From Candidatus Villigracilaceae bacterium (GTDB taxonomy: Bacteria > Chloroflexota > Anaerolineae > Anaerolineales > Villigracilaceae): a stretch of DNA of 64,000 nucleotides. Location: assembly GCA_026645935.1 (NCBI GenBank), contig JAPKMP010000019.1, positions 16,174 through 80,173 on the forward strand. The letters are read 5' to 3'. Below the pieces are notes generated by a model. The model worked only from the letters and a program-made list of their open reading frames with translations. It had not been told where the DNA came from and made no database searches. Both the position numbers and the translations under genes were made by a program. Of this stretch, positions 56,590 through 64,000 are shown one piece after another (the first letter of the stretch is position 1; every line of letters begins with the position of its first letter).

Positions 56590-57003
56590 CTACCAAACCT
56601 TGCAGATGACCTCGCCGCCCACGCCCAACTGTCTGGCGCGCGCGCCGGTCATGACGCCTTTGGGGGTCGAGAGAATGGCTACGCCGATTCCCGAGAGCAC
56701 CCACGGGATGTCGGTCTTCTTTGTATAGATCCGACGTCCCGGCTTGCTGACACGTTCCAAACCGGAAATGACAGCGCGCCTCTCGCGGCGTTCGCCTACG
56801 TACTTGATCTTAAGGCGCAGTACTTTATGGGTTTCGTTTTCGCCGTCGACCACCTCGAATCCCTCGAGGAAACCCTCTTCCTTGAGGATCTTGGCGATCT
56901 CGAGCTTTATCTTCGAGCCCGGCAATGCGACCTGCGAGTGCCCCGCCATCACGGCATTGCGGATGCGGGTCAACATATCGGCAATTGGATCAGTGAATGA
57001 CAT
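56590..57003 (-). CDS. rpsH: 30S ribosomal protein S8
   Basis: S8 of 137 residues: [18 protein letters not shown] at the start and [12 protein letters not shown] at the end. In E. coli S8 represses the spc operon; whether it does here is not visible. Confidence 0.97.
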   Translation of the reverse strand: MSFTDPIADMLTRIRNAVMAGHSQVALPGSKIKLEIAKILKEEGFLEGFEVVDGENETHKVLRLKIKYVGERRERRAVISGLERVSKPGRRIYTKKTDIPWVLSGIGVAILSTPKGVMTGARARQLGVGGEVICKVW

Positions 57004-57024
57004 GATTTACCTCCAGCCCGGCGA

Positions 57025-57207
57025 TTACCAGGATGCCTTTACGACGCCGGGGATTTGGCCCTTCAACGCCAGTTCACGGAAACAAATGCGGCACAAGCCG
57101 AAGCGGCGGATGTACCCGCGGGGGCGTCCGCACCGCTGACATCGGTTGCGGACCTGCACCGCATGGCGGCGGCGCTGTTCACGATATTGCATGCATTTCT
57201 TTGCCAT
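57025..57207 (-). CDS. rpsZ: 30S ribosomal protein S14, type Z (zinc-binding)
   Basis: Short S14 of 60 residues with four zinc ligands Cys23, Cys26, Cys39 and Cys42. The short form is typical of Gram-positive and Chloroflexota lineages, against the long S14 of proteobacteria. Confidence 0.96.
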   Translation of the reverse strand: MAKKCMQYREQRRRHAVQVRNRCQRCGRPRGYIRRFGLCRICFRELALKGQIPGVVKASW

Positions 57208-57210
57208 ACC

Positions 57211-57762
57211 TTACGCTTCCTTCTTGCCGCTGAACGGCATTCCGAGCAGTCTTAACAATGCGCGAGCTTCATCATCGTTCTTCGCGGAGGTCACGATGGT
57301 GACTTCCATCCCGCGCAGTTTATCGATCTTGTCGTATTCGATCTCCGGAAAGACCAGTTGATCTTTGATGCCAAGCGTGTAATTCCCGCGTCCGTCGAAG
57401 GCGTTCGGCGAGATGCCGCGGAAGTCGCGCACGCGAGGAAGGGCGATGTTCACGAGGCGGTCGAAAAACGCCCACATACGCGGACCGCGCAGGGTCACCT
57501 TCGTACCGATCAACCGGCCTTCGCGCAATTTGAAGTTCGCAATGCTCTTGCGCGCCTTCGTTTGCACGGGTTTCTGACCTGTGATGCTGGTCAAATCGGC
57601 AACAGCAGATTCGAGCGCCTTGGGGTTGTCCAGCGCTTCGCCGAGCCCGATATTGACCACGATCTTTTCCAGCCGCGGAACCTGCATCACATTCTTGAAC
57701 CCGAACGACTTAAGCAGAGCCGGGGCGATTTCCTTGTTATAACGTTCCTGCATTCTGTTCAT
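57211..57762 (-). CDS. rplE: 50S ribosomal protein L5
   Basis: L5 of 183 residues; binds 5S rRNA and the P-site tRNA loop. Motifs: [16 protein letters not shown] and [23 protein letters not shown] 57762 with AGGA upstream is preferred to the longer frame at 57801, which overlaps rplX. Confidence 0.96.
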   Translation of the reverse strand: MNRMQERYNKEIAPALLKSFGFKNVMQVPRLEKIVVNIGLGEALDNPKALESAVADLTSITGQKPVQTKARKSIANFKLREGRLIGTKVTLRGPRMWAFFDRLVNIALPRVRDFRGISPNAFDGRGNYTLGIKDQLVFPEIEYDKIDKLRGMEVTIVTSAKNDDEARALLRLLGMPFSGKKEA

Positions 57763-57779
57763 GTTATTCCTGCTTCCGG

Positions 57780-58112
57780 CTAGTCGATCGTGGCTTCGCA
57801 ATTTTTGCAGACGCGATGCGCGCCTGCTTCATCACGAAGTACGCCGACGCGCGTGGCCTCGCCGCACTTCGGGCAGACCAGCATCACGTTGGAAATATCG
57901 ACAGGACCTTCGAATTGGATGCGGCCCGGGTTAAGGTTGCGGCGGCCCTGGGTTTGCACCTGCTTTTGGTGCTTGGTGCGGATGTTGACACCCTGCACCA
58001 CCACACGGCGCTCGTCAAGGATCACATTGATCACCTCTCCGCGCTTGCCTTTATCCTCGAGACGGCCGCTGATCACTTCAACGGTATCGCCTTTTCGAAT
58101 CTTGACTCTCAT
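57780..58112 (-). CDS. rplX: 50S ribosomal protein L24
   Basis: L24 of 110 residues. KOW motif near the start ([20 protein letters not shown]) and a C-terminal zinc-ribbon-like pair CPKC and CKNC. Confidence 0.97.
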   Translation of the reverse strand: MRVKIRKGDTVEVISGRLEDKGKRGEVINVILDERRVVVQGVNIRTKHQKQVQTQGRRNLNPGRIQFEGPVDISNVMLVCPKCGEATRVGVLRDEAGAHRVCKNCEATID

Positions 58113-58121
58113 TCGTCGCTC

Positions 58122-58493
58122 CTACAACACTTCCGGGGCCAAAGACACGATCTTCATGTAACCCATGTCGCGTAGTTCGCGCGCCACTGGTCCGAAGATG
58201 CGTGTACCCCTCGGGTTCTCGCCGTCTGCGTCCAGGATGACTGCGGCGTTATCATCAAAACGGATATACGAGCCGTCCTCGCGGCGCCATTCCTTGGTGC
58301 AGCGCACGATCACGGCCTTCACGATCTCGCTCTTTTTCACAGAGCCCTGTGGAGTGGCGGTCTTGACCGTCGCCACAACCACATCGCCGATCGCCCCGTA
58401 CTTGCGCTTCGAACCGCCCAGAATATGAATGACAAGCAGTTCTCGCGCGCCGGTGTTATCGGCAACCTTCAATCGGGATTCATGCTGGATCAT
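58122..58493 (-). CDS. rplN: 50S ribosomal protein L14
   Basis: L14 of 123 residues: [19 protein letters not shown] at the start and the conserved [20 protein letters not shown]. Three bases after rpsQ. Confidence 0.97.
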   Translation of the reverse strand: MIQHESRLKVADNTGARELLVIHILGGSKRKYGAIGDVVVATVKTATPQGSVKKSEIVKAVIVRCTKEWRREDGSYIRFDDNAAVILDADGENPRGTRIFGPVARELRDMGYMKIVSLAPEVL

Positions 58494-58496
58494 GGC

Positions 58497-58769
58497 TTAC
58501 TCTCCCACACCCTGATCGGCGGTGCGGACTTCACGCTTCACGACAGATTCGACCGCCCAGCGCTTCTCGCGGGACAGGGGGCGGGATTCCACGATGCGGA
58601 CCTCATCCCCGATCTGACAGCCGATCTCGTCGTGCGCCTTGACGCGCATGCTCGAGAACACCACTTTCTTGTAAAGCGGATGGCGGTATTTGCGGGTGAT
58701 CTCCACCACGACGGTTTTCGTCATTTTGTTGCTGGTGACGACTCCAGTCATACGACGACGGTTGTTCAT
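58497..58769 (-). CDS. rpsQ: 30S ribosomal protein S17
   Basis: S17 of 90 residues, an OB-fold primary 16S binder: [20 protein letters not shown] and [21 protein letters not shown]. Its ATG overlaps the rpmC stop by four bases (ATGA). Confidence 0.97.
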   Translation of the reverse strand: MNNRRRMTGVVTSNKMTKTVVVEITRKYRHPLYKKVVFSSMRVKAHDEIGCQIGDEVRIVESRPLSREKRWAVESVVKREVRTADQGVGE

Positions 58770-58987
58770 TTTGCACCTTCCACTGCCGCTTCCCGGAGCG
58801 TTTCCGCCAGGATGGTTTCCATGCGGGCGATATCTTTACGCAGGATGTTCAGGCGGCTCGGGTCTGTCAACTGTCCGCTCACCTGTTGGAAGCGCAGTTT
58901 CATCAACTCATCGCGCGCGTCAGAGATCTTGGCGCGGATTTCCTCCGGTGAAAGTTTGCGAATATCTGCGGGCTTCATGGCTTTCAT
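58766..58987 (-). CDS. rpmC: 50S ribosomal protein L29
   Basis: L29 of 73 residues, two long helices: [20 protein letters not shown] and [18 protein letters not shown]. Located at the nascent-chain exit. Overlaps rpsQ by four bases. Confidence 0.96.
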   Translation of the reverse strand: MKAMKPADIRKLSPEEIRAKISDARDELMKLRFQQVSGQLTDPSRLNILRKDIARMETILAETLREAAVEGAK

Positions 58988-58989
58988 GA

Positions 58990-59409
58990 TTATTCGCCTC
59001 CCGCGTGGCGAGCCACGACCTTGGTCTTGATGGAGAACTTGTACTGGGCTGATTTCAAAGCCGCAACCGCGATCTCTTCAGACAAACCGCTGACTTCGAA
59101 CATGATGCGCCCGGGTTTCACCACAGCGACATAATATTCCACATTCCCTTTGCCGGAACCCATGCGGGTCTCGGGCGGTTTATGAGTGAACGGCTTGGCC
59201 GGGAAAATCCGGATCCAGATCTTGCCGCGCCGTTTCATCTCGCGCACGATGGACCGTCTGGCAGCTTCGATTTGACGGGCTGTGATCCAGCCCGGTTCAA
59301 GCGCCTGCAGGCCGTAATCGCCGAAGGAGATCTCCGCCCCGCGGAGAGCCTTGCCCCTCATGCGACCGCGCATCTGCTTGCGCCACTTTACTCTTTTAGG
59401 CATCAACAT
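58990..59409 (-). CDS. rplP: 50S ribosomal protein L16
   Basis: L16 of 139 residues with [19 protein letters not shown] near the start. ATG 59409 has GAGG at a good distance; ATG 59403 gives the more common N-terminus but poorer spacing. Confidence 0.96.
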   Translation of the reverse strand: MLMPKRVKWRKQMRGRMRGKALRGAEISFGDYGLQALEPGWITARQIEAARRSIVREMKRRGKIWIRIFPAKPFTHKPPETRMGSGKGNVEYYVAVVKPGRIMFEVSGLSEEIAVAALKSAQYKFSIKTKVVARHAGGE

Positions 59410-59440
59410 TTCAATAACCTCATCTCAAGCGACGTCGCGA

Positions 59441-60190
59441 TCATTCGCTGACGTAAACGCCTTCCGTCGCCTCGGTCTTCTCTTCGATTTCCGGTGTCGC
59501 TTCGCCCTTATAGATCCAGACCTTTACGCCGATCTGACCATAGGTGGTCAACGCTTCGTCGGTGGCAAAATCCAGGTTTGCGCGCAGGGTTTGCAGCGGA
59601 ACGCGCCCTTCCCGAAGCCAGACATCGCGGGACATTTCCGCGCCGCCCAAACGCCCGCCAACGAGAATTTTGATTCCCTCGGCACCCTGCTTCATGGCTT
59701 GCTGGATTGCGCGTTTCATGGCGCGGCGATAGGCAATGCGGCGCTCCAGTTGGTCGGCGATGTTTCGCGCAACCAGTTTGGCGTCCACGTCCGGGTTCGA
59801 GATCTCCTTGATATCCAACTCGACCTTCTTGCCCACCAGCGATTCAAGCGCAGCGCGGATCTTCTTCACTCCCTCACCCTTGCGCCCGATCAGGATACCG
59901 GGCTTGGCAGTATGGATGGCGATGCGAATTTTACCGGGGGTGCGTTCCACGTCGATGCGGGAGACACCTGCCTTGCCGTCGCGGATGGCATCGGAAAGGT
60001 CCTTGCGAAGCTCGCGAATCTTTTCATTTGCAGCGGCGCCCCCTTTTGAAAGTTTGCCCATCAACAGGCCGCGAATCGCGAGGTCCTGGTGAAGTTGCTG
60101 GCGGTACGTGCTTCCCTCGGCGAACCAACGCCCTCCCCAGGGCTGGTTGATGCCGAGACGAAATCCAACGGGATGTACTTTTCGACCCAT
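59441..60190 (-). CDS. rpsC: 30S ribosomal protein S3
   Basis: S3 of 249 residues: GRKVHPVGFRLGINQPWGGR at the start, a KH domain with the GILIGRKGEGVKKIRAAL loop, and an acidic tail. Part of the mRNA entry channel and its helicase. Confidence 0.97.
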   Translation of the reverse strand: MGRKVHPVGFRLGINQPWGGRWFAEGSTYRQQLHQDLAIRGLLMGKLSKGGAAANEKIRELRKDLSDAIRDGKAGVSRIDVERTPGKIRIAIHTAKPGILIGRKGEGVKKIRAALESLVGKKVELDIKEISNPDVDAKLVARNIADQLERRIAYRRAMKRAIQQAMKQGAEGIKILVGGRLGGAEMSRDVWLREGRVPLQTLRANLDFATDEALTTYGQIGVKVWIYKGEATPEIEEKTEATEGVYVSE

Positions 60191-60199
60191 AAATGTCTC

Positions 60200-60541
60200 C
60201 TATGCTCCGCGCTCGCGCAAAACGACCGTCACGTGGGAATTACGGCGCAATATCGGTTTGAACCGGCCGCGTGCTCCAAATCGTCTCCACTTGCGGGTCG
60301 GCGCTTCGTCGGCGGTAATCTTTACGACGAACAGATCGTCGCGGCTGACGCCGAAATTTTCCTCGGCATTCGCCACTGCAGAAGCAACCAGCTTATGCAC
60401 CGGGTGCGCCGCGCGTTTATTAACAAATTTGAGAATCTCCAACGCTTCGATGGCGCTTTTACCCCGCACCAGATCGATGACAGCGCGGACTTTCTGCGCG
60501 GACTGCGGGAGAAACCGAACGTGTGCTTGAATATCCGTCAT
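60200..60541 (-). CDS. rplV: 50S ribosomal protein L22
   Basis: L22 of 113 residues. Start ATG 60541 has AAGGAG upstream; the frame upstream of it is antisense noise. Conserved parts: PQSAQKVRAVIDLVRGKS and the hairpin tip RGRFKPILRRNSHVTVVL that lines the exit tunnel. Confidence 0.97.
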   Translation of the reverse strand: MTDIQAHVRFLPQSAQKVRAVIDLVRGKSAIEALEILKFVNKRAAHPVHKLVASAVANAEENFGVSRDDLFVVKITADEAPTRKWRRFGARGRFKPILRRNSHVTVVLRERGA

Positions 60542-60551
60542 GGCTTTCTCC

Positions 60552-60833
60552 TTATGCCGTCGCAGCGGCTTTCTCGGCGGTCTGATGCCCGCGGAATGTG
60601 CGCGTCGGGGCGAATTCACCCAAACGGTGACCGACCATGTTCTCCGTGATGTAGATCGGCACATGACGACGTCCGTCATGGACCGCGATCGTGTGTCCCA
60701 CCATCTGCGGGAAGATCACCGAGGCACGGCTCCAGGTGCGAATCACTTTCTTTTCTTTTTTCTGGTTCATGGCCTCAATACGCTTGAGCAACTTCGCTTC
60801 AACGTATGGACCCTTTTTCAATGAACGTGACAT
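60552..60833 (-). CDS. rpsS: 30S ribosomal protein S19
   Basis: S19 of 93 residues: [19 protein letters not shown] at the start and [16 protein letters not shown]. Contacts S13 in the head of the small subunit. Confidence 0.97.
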   Translation of the reverse strand: MSRSLKKGPYVEAKLLKRIEAMNQKKEKKVIRTWSRASVIFPQMVGHTIAVHDGRRHVPIYITENMVGHRLGEFAPTRTFRGHQTAEKAAATA

Positions 60834-60851
60834 ATCTGCTTACCTCATCAA

Positions 60852-61688
60852 CTAGCGGTTCGTCTTGCTGCGACGACGCACAATGTATTGATCCGTCTTC
60901 TTATTAAGGCGGGTCTTCTTGCCCAGGGTGGGTTTACCCCACGGTGATTTGGGACCGGGAAGACCAACCGGTTGACGTCCTTCACCACCGCCGTGTGGAT
61001 GGTCGCGAGGGCTCATCGCGGTTCCGCGAACAGTCGGGCGGATGCCGAGATGGCGTTTGCGGCCCGCTTTGCCGAGTTTCACATTGCTGTGATCGAGGTT
61101 TCCGACCTGTCCGATCGTCGCATAACAAACCTGATGAATGAGCCGGACTTCGCCGGAAGGCATGCGGATCTGCGCGAAGTCGCCTTCCTTGGCGAGTAAT
61201 TGCGCCGCGCCTCCCGCCGAACGGACAAGTTGTCCGCCCTTGCCGGGTTTCATCTCGATGTTATGGATCATCGTCCCGACCGGGATGTTGCTGATCGGCA
61301 GCGAGTTGCCGGAACGAATTTCAGCGTTGGGTCCGGACATGATCGTGTCGCCAACCTTCAGGTCCAGGGGTGAGACGATGTATCGTTTTTCACCATCCAC
61401 GTAATAAAGGAGAGCGAGGCGTGCCGTGCGATTGGGATCGTATTCGATCGCTGCAACCTTGGCAGGAACGCCGTGCTTCTCGCGTTTGAAATCCACAACA
61501 CGGATAAAACGGCGGGCGCCTCCACCCCGATGTCGGACAGTCACACGTCCATAGGCATTACGGCCGCCGGAGCGTTTCTTGATGACGAGCAGCGAGCGCT
61601 CCGGAGTGGATTTTGTAATTTCCTCAAAGGTATGCCCCGTCATGTCGCGCATGCCGGGAGTTACCGGTTTATATTTTTTGACTGCCAT
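60852..61688 (-). CDS. rplB: 50S ribosomal protein L2
   Basis: L2 of 278 residues, needed for peptidyl transferase activity. The conserved His loop [20 protein letters not shown] is present near 220-239. Its ATG overlaps the rplW stop by one base (TAATG). Confidence 0.98.
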   Translation of the reverse strand: MAVKKYKPVTPGMRDMTGHTFEEITKSTPERSLLVIKKRSGGRNAYGRVTVRHRGGGARRFIRVVDFKREKHGVPAKVAAIEYDPNRTARLALLYYVDGEKRYIVSPLDLKVGDTIMSGPNAEIRSGNSLPISNIPVGTMIHNIEMKPGKGGQLVRSAGGAAQLLAKEGDFAQIRMPSGEVRLIHQVCYATIGQVGNLDHSNVKLGKAGRKRHLGIRPTVRGTAMSPRDHPHGGGEGRQPVGLPGPKSPWGKPTLGKKTRLNKKTDQYIVRRRSKTNR

Positions 61689-61993
61689 TATTGCACCCCT
61701 TCAAAGATCTCAAGGGGTTTGCTCCCCTCGGCAAGGGTGATGATCGCCTTCTTGAAAGCGGGACGGCGGATCACCATGCGGCGGGAACGACCTCGTCGGC
61801 CGTGCTTCGCCGGGGCGTTGACGATATTCACGCGCGCCACGGTGACATCGAAGAGAGTCTCGACCGCATCCTTTACCACACTGCGGGTGGCATCGTTGCG
61901 GACAACGAAGACGTAATGGCCCATCTTGCTCGATTGGACATTTGATTTTTCGGTCACCAGCGGGCGGACGAGGACACTATAAAGATCGGTCAT
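61688..61993 (-). CDS. rplW: 50S ribosomal protein L23
   Basis: L23 of 101 residues: [15 protein letters not shown] at the start and the basic loop [20 protein letters not shown]. Docking site for trigger factor and SRP at the exit. Confidence 0.97.
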   Translation of the reverse strand: MTDLYSVLVRPLVTEKSNVQSSKMGHYVFVVRNDATRSVVKDAVETLFDVTVARVNIVNAPAKHGRRGRSRRMVIRRPAFKKAIITLAEGSKPLEIFEGVQ

Positions 61994-62002
61994 GTCTCTC
62001 TC

Positions 62003-62632
62003 CTATCCAAGATGCGCAACCAGCGCATCGATCGTCTTGACGGGCAGGACGACTTTTTCGAAATTAAGCAGGTCGCGCACATTCAAATAACTTGCGAGAA
62101 GCACTTTTGCGTTCTCGATGTTGTTCGCGGTCCGCATGATCAGGTCATAATTCTGGTCGCGGGCGGGCATCAACACCAATGCCGTGGAGACGCCGACAAG
62201 GTTGCCAAGCGTCTCTGCAACCTGCTTCGTTTTTGGCTCGGCAATGGTGAGATCGTCCACAACCACAATGGAGGCTTCGGAAGCCTTTACTGAAAGAGCA
62301 GAGCGGAGAGCCGCTTGACGCATCTTTTTGGGCATCCGCAATTCATAGCTTCGGGGATGAGGGGTATGGATGCGGCCACCGCCGACCCACTGCGCCGCAC
62401 GCCTCGAACCCTGCCGGGCGCGGCCTGTTCCCTTCTGCTTCCAGGGCTTGCGGCCGCCGCCGCGAACTTCCCCGCGGACCTTGGTATCGTGCGTTCCAAG
62501 GCGCGCATTCGCCATCTGGCGCGTATACGCCTGGTGCATCAAATCCATATTTACTGGGGCTTCGAAAAGTTTCGCGGGAAGCTCGATCTCGCGGACCTTC
62601 TTGCCCTTCAAATCAAGAACATCTACTTTCAT
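62003..62632 (-). CDS. rplD: 50S ribosomal protein L4
   Basis: L4 of 209 residues; the extended loop GGGRKPWKQKGTGRARQGS (about 57-75) reaches the exit tunnel. In E. coli L4 also controls the S10 operon at its leader; a structured region lies upstream between rpsJ and rplC here. Confidence 0.97.
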   Translation of the reverse strand: MKVDVLDLKGKKVREIELPAKLFEAPVNMDLMHQAYTRQMANARLGTHDTKVRGEVRGGGRKPWKQKGTGRARQGSRRAAQWVGGGRIHTPHPRSYELRMPKKMRQAALRSALSVKASEASIVVVDDLTIAEPKTKQVAETLGNLVGVSTALVLMPARDQNYDLIMRTANNIENAKVLLASYLNVRDLLNFEKVVLPVKTIDALVAHLG

Positions 62633-62658
62633 GATATCGCTCCGGTATCCTGCGCGCG

Positions 62659-63291
62659 CTACTGTTTGCGCGATTCCTTGATCATCACGACGCTCCCCTT
62701 GCCGCCGGGCACAGCGCCGTTGATGGCGATCAAATTGCGTTCCGGATCGACCATCACAACCTTGATATTCTGTGCCGTCACGCGATCCATGCCCATGTGA
62801 CCAGCTCCGCGGGAACCCTTGTACACACGGCCCGGTGTAGTACCGGAGCCGCGCGAACCCGGTGCGCGGTTGCGATCGGATGTACCGTGGGTGGCGTTCA
62901 TACCGTGGAAGTGGTAGCGCTTCACGCCCCCGGCAAAGCCCTTCCCCTTGCTTATGCCGATCACATCCACGCGCTCGCCAACCACAAACGCATCGCCGAC
63001 AGTCACTTTATCGCCGACTTTCAAGCCGTGGTCCTTTGCGCGAAATTCGCGGAGGAAACGCAGGGGGGGAATTTCATTGGCTTTCAAATGCCCGGCTTCG
63101 CCTTGTGTGAGGCGCTTGGGGTTTGTTTCGCCAAAGCCCAGTTGTACGGCGGAATAACCCTCTTTTTCCGGCGCGCGAACCTGGGTAACGAAACATGGGC
63201 CAGCTTCGATGATTGTCACCGCATAGGCGACGCCTTGCTCATCGAAGATCTGGCTCATGCCAATCTTGCGACCTATCAGCCCTTTCAACAT
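62659..63291 (-). CDS. rplC: 50S ribosomal protein L3
   Basis: L3 of 210 residues from ATG 63291: MLKGLIGRKIGMSQIFDEQG. The central loop HGTSDRNRAPGSRGSGTTPG approaches the peptidyl transferase centre. An in-frame TTG at 63297 is too close to the GGAG site. Confidence 0.97.
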   Translation of the reverse strand: MLKGLIGRKIGMSQIFDEQGVAYAVTIIEAGPCFVTQVRAPEKEGYSAVQLGFGETNPKRLTQGEAGHLKANEIPPLRFLREFRAKDHGLKVGDKVTVGDAFVVGERVDVIGISKGKGFAGGVKRYHFHGMNATHGTSDRNRAPGSRGSGTTPGRVYKGSRGAGHMGMDRVTAQNIKVVMVDPERNLIAINGAVPGGKGSVVMIKESRKQ

Positions 63292-63460
63292 GCTCAAATT
63301 TCTCCTTTACAAGATATTGACGAGACTGCCGGTTGGGGCAACAACCGCATCATCTCCGTGCGGCACAGTCAGACGGCTTGCGAAGCGGACCGATTGTCCG
63401 CGCGCAAGCCGACTCTTGCGCCGTCTCAATGCAACGCGCTGGGCGCGTAATATTGACAGA
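63292..63460 (-). promoter_or_regulatory. Structured intercistronic region between rpsJ and rplC
   Basis: The gap of 169 bases between S10 and L3 can fold. GGCTTGCG (63375-63382) pairs with CGCAAGCC (63403-63410), enclosing GCGGAC (63385-63390) with GTCCGC (63396-63401). AGACGG (63371-63376) can pair with CCGTCT (63421-63426), and CGGTTG (63330-63335) with CAACCG (63342-63347). No promoter or terminator T-run seen. May be a control site for S10-operon expression or an RNA processing site. Confidence 0.5.
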
Positions 63461-63769
63461 CTAGATTTTGATTTCGATGTCGACGCCTGCGGGTAAATTC
63501 AACCGCATCAGCATATCGATTGTCTTCGAGTCCGGGTCCAGCACATCGATCAAACGATTGTGTGTGCGGATCTCGAAGTGCTCATGAGAGTCCTTGTCAA
63601 TGAAGGAAGAGCGACGTATTGTATAGCGTTCCTTCTTGCTTGGCAAGGGCACGGGACCAACCACATGAGCGCCTGTGCGTTCCGCGGTCTCGACGATCCG
63701 CTTGGCGGATTGGTCGAGCACGCGATGATCGTAAGCCTTGAGGCGGATGCGAATTTTCTGTTTTGCCAT
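63461..63769 (-). CDS. rpsJ: 30S ribosomal protein S10
   Basis: S10 of 102 residues: [20 protein letters not shown] and the loop [15 protein letters not shown]. Lies 11 bases after tuf, so the str and S10 operons are joined here. Confidence 0.98.
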   Translation of the reverse strand: MAKQKIRIRLKAYDHRVLDQSAKRIVETAERTGAHVVGPVPLPSKKERYTIRRSSFIDKDSHEHFEIRTHNRLIDVLDPDSKTIDMLMRLNLPAGVDIEIKI

Positions 63770-63780
63770 GATTCTCCGCC

Positions 63781-64000
63781 TTACGCGATGATCTTGGTGA
63801 CGACACCGGCACCGACGGTCAGACCGCCTTCACGGATGGCGAACTTCGAGCCCTGCTCCAACGCCACCGGCACGATCAACTCCACTTCCAGGTTCACGTT
63901 GTCGCCCGGCATCACCATCTCCACGCCGTCCGGCAGTTTGATGTCGCCCGTCACGTCCATCGTGCGAATGTAGAACTGCGGTCGATACCCAGAGAAGAGC
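63781..64000 (-). CDS. tuf: Elongation factor Tu, C-terminal part (runs off right edge)
   Basis: The last 72 residues of EF-Tu are visible: [34 protein letters not shown] and [15 protein letters not shown], all in the third beta-barrel domain. The start lies beyond the window. Upstream of rpsJ on the same strand, as expected for str-S10. Confidence 0.97.
   Translation of the reverse strand, partial: LFSGYRPQFYIRTMDVTGDIKLPDGVEMVMPGDNVNLEVELIVPVALEQGSKFAIREGGLTVGAGVVTKIIA

Overview
The window reads as a piece of chromosome from a bacterium of the Chloroflexota, most likely Anaerolineae. This is an inference from gene content: a B12-dependent class II ribonucleotide reductase paired with NrdR, RNase J, a four-cysteine S14, zinc-binding S4 and L36, many secreted lipoproteins, DUF2269 and DUF4404 proteins, and degenerate heptamer repeats between genes. 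Base composition is moderate and coding density is high. I see no rRNA, tRNA, CRISPR array or intact insertion sequence.

Left part (1-15.8 kb, plus strand) is accessory sequence. It opens with the end of a carotenoid module (partial P450 and a fused lycopene cyclase), then a PEP mutase-family enzyme, an ECF sigma/anti-sigma pair, small membrane proteins, PadR and LuxR-type regulators, a TPR protein, lipoproteins, an alpha/beta hydrolase, a CPBP intramembrane protease and a cupin. A 535-base gap at 6.7-7.2 kb holds a MerR-type promoter with no regulator gene beside it, bracketed by 17-base direct repeats.

15.8-22.3 kb is a run of four closely spaced plus-strand genes for exported proteins: an SGNH-like hydrolase with a carbohydrate-binding-like domain, two lipoproteins, and a membrane-anchored protein with thrombospondin type 3 calcium repeats. 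It ends in a strong terminator. 22.9-25.3 kb is a TetR-controlled ABC exporter with a very clear promoter and operator. 25.3-28.5 kb holds small genes, including Mut7-C and SRPBCC proteins.

28.6-46.6 kb carries housekeeping and metabolic genes: nrdR-nrdJ with a promoter and tandem NrdR-box-like sites, a hydrolase/acyl-CoA synthetase fusion, RNase J behind a structured leader of about 200 nt, mutY, a GT39-like membrane glycosyltransferase, an MBL-fold protein, a DMT transporter, a UbiA prenyltransferase and mazG. Repeats are frequent here and several lie inside coding sequence.

46.7-64.0 kb, all minus strand, is one continuous ribosomal super-operon read from the right edge: tuf (partial), rpsJ, rplC, rplD, rplW, rplB, rpsS, rplV, rpsC, rplP, rpmC, rpsQ, rplN, rplX, rplE, rpsZ, rpsH, rplF, rplR, rpsE, rpmD, rplO, secY, adk, map, a 35-codon ORF, rpmJ, rpsM, rpsK, rpsD, rpoA, rplQ, truA, rplM, rpsI. 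infA is absent from its usual place between map and rpmJ.

No single large undescribed system stands out. The best candidates for novelty are the RNase J leader, the repeat families that have entered reading frames, the hydrolase-ligase fusion, the secreted calcium-repeat gene cluster and the small ORF in the infA position.
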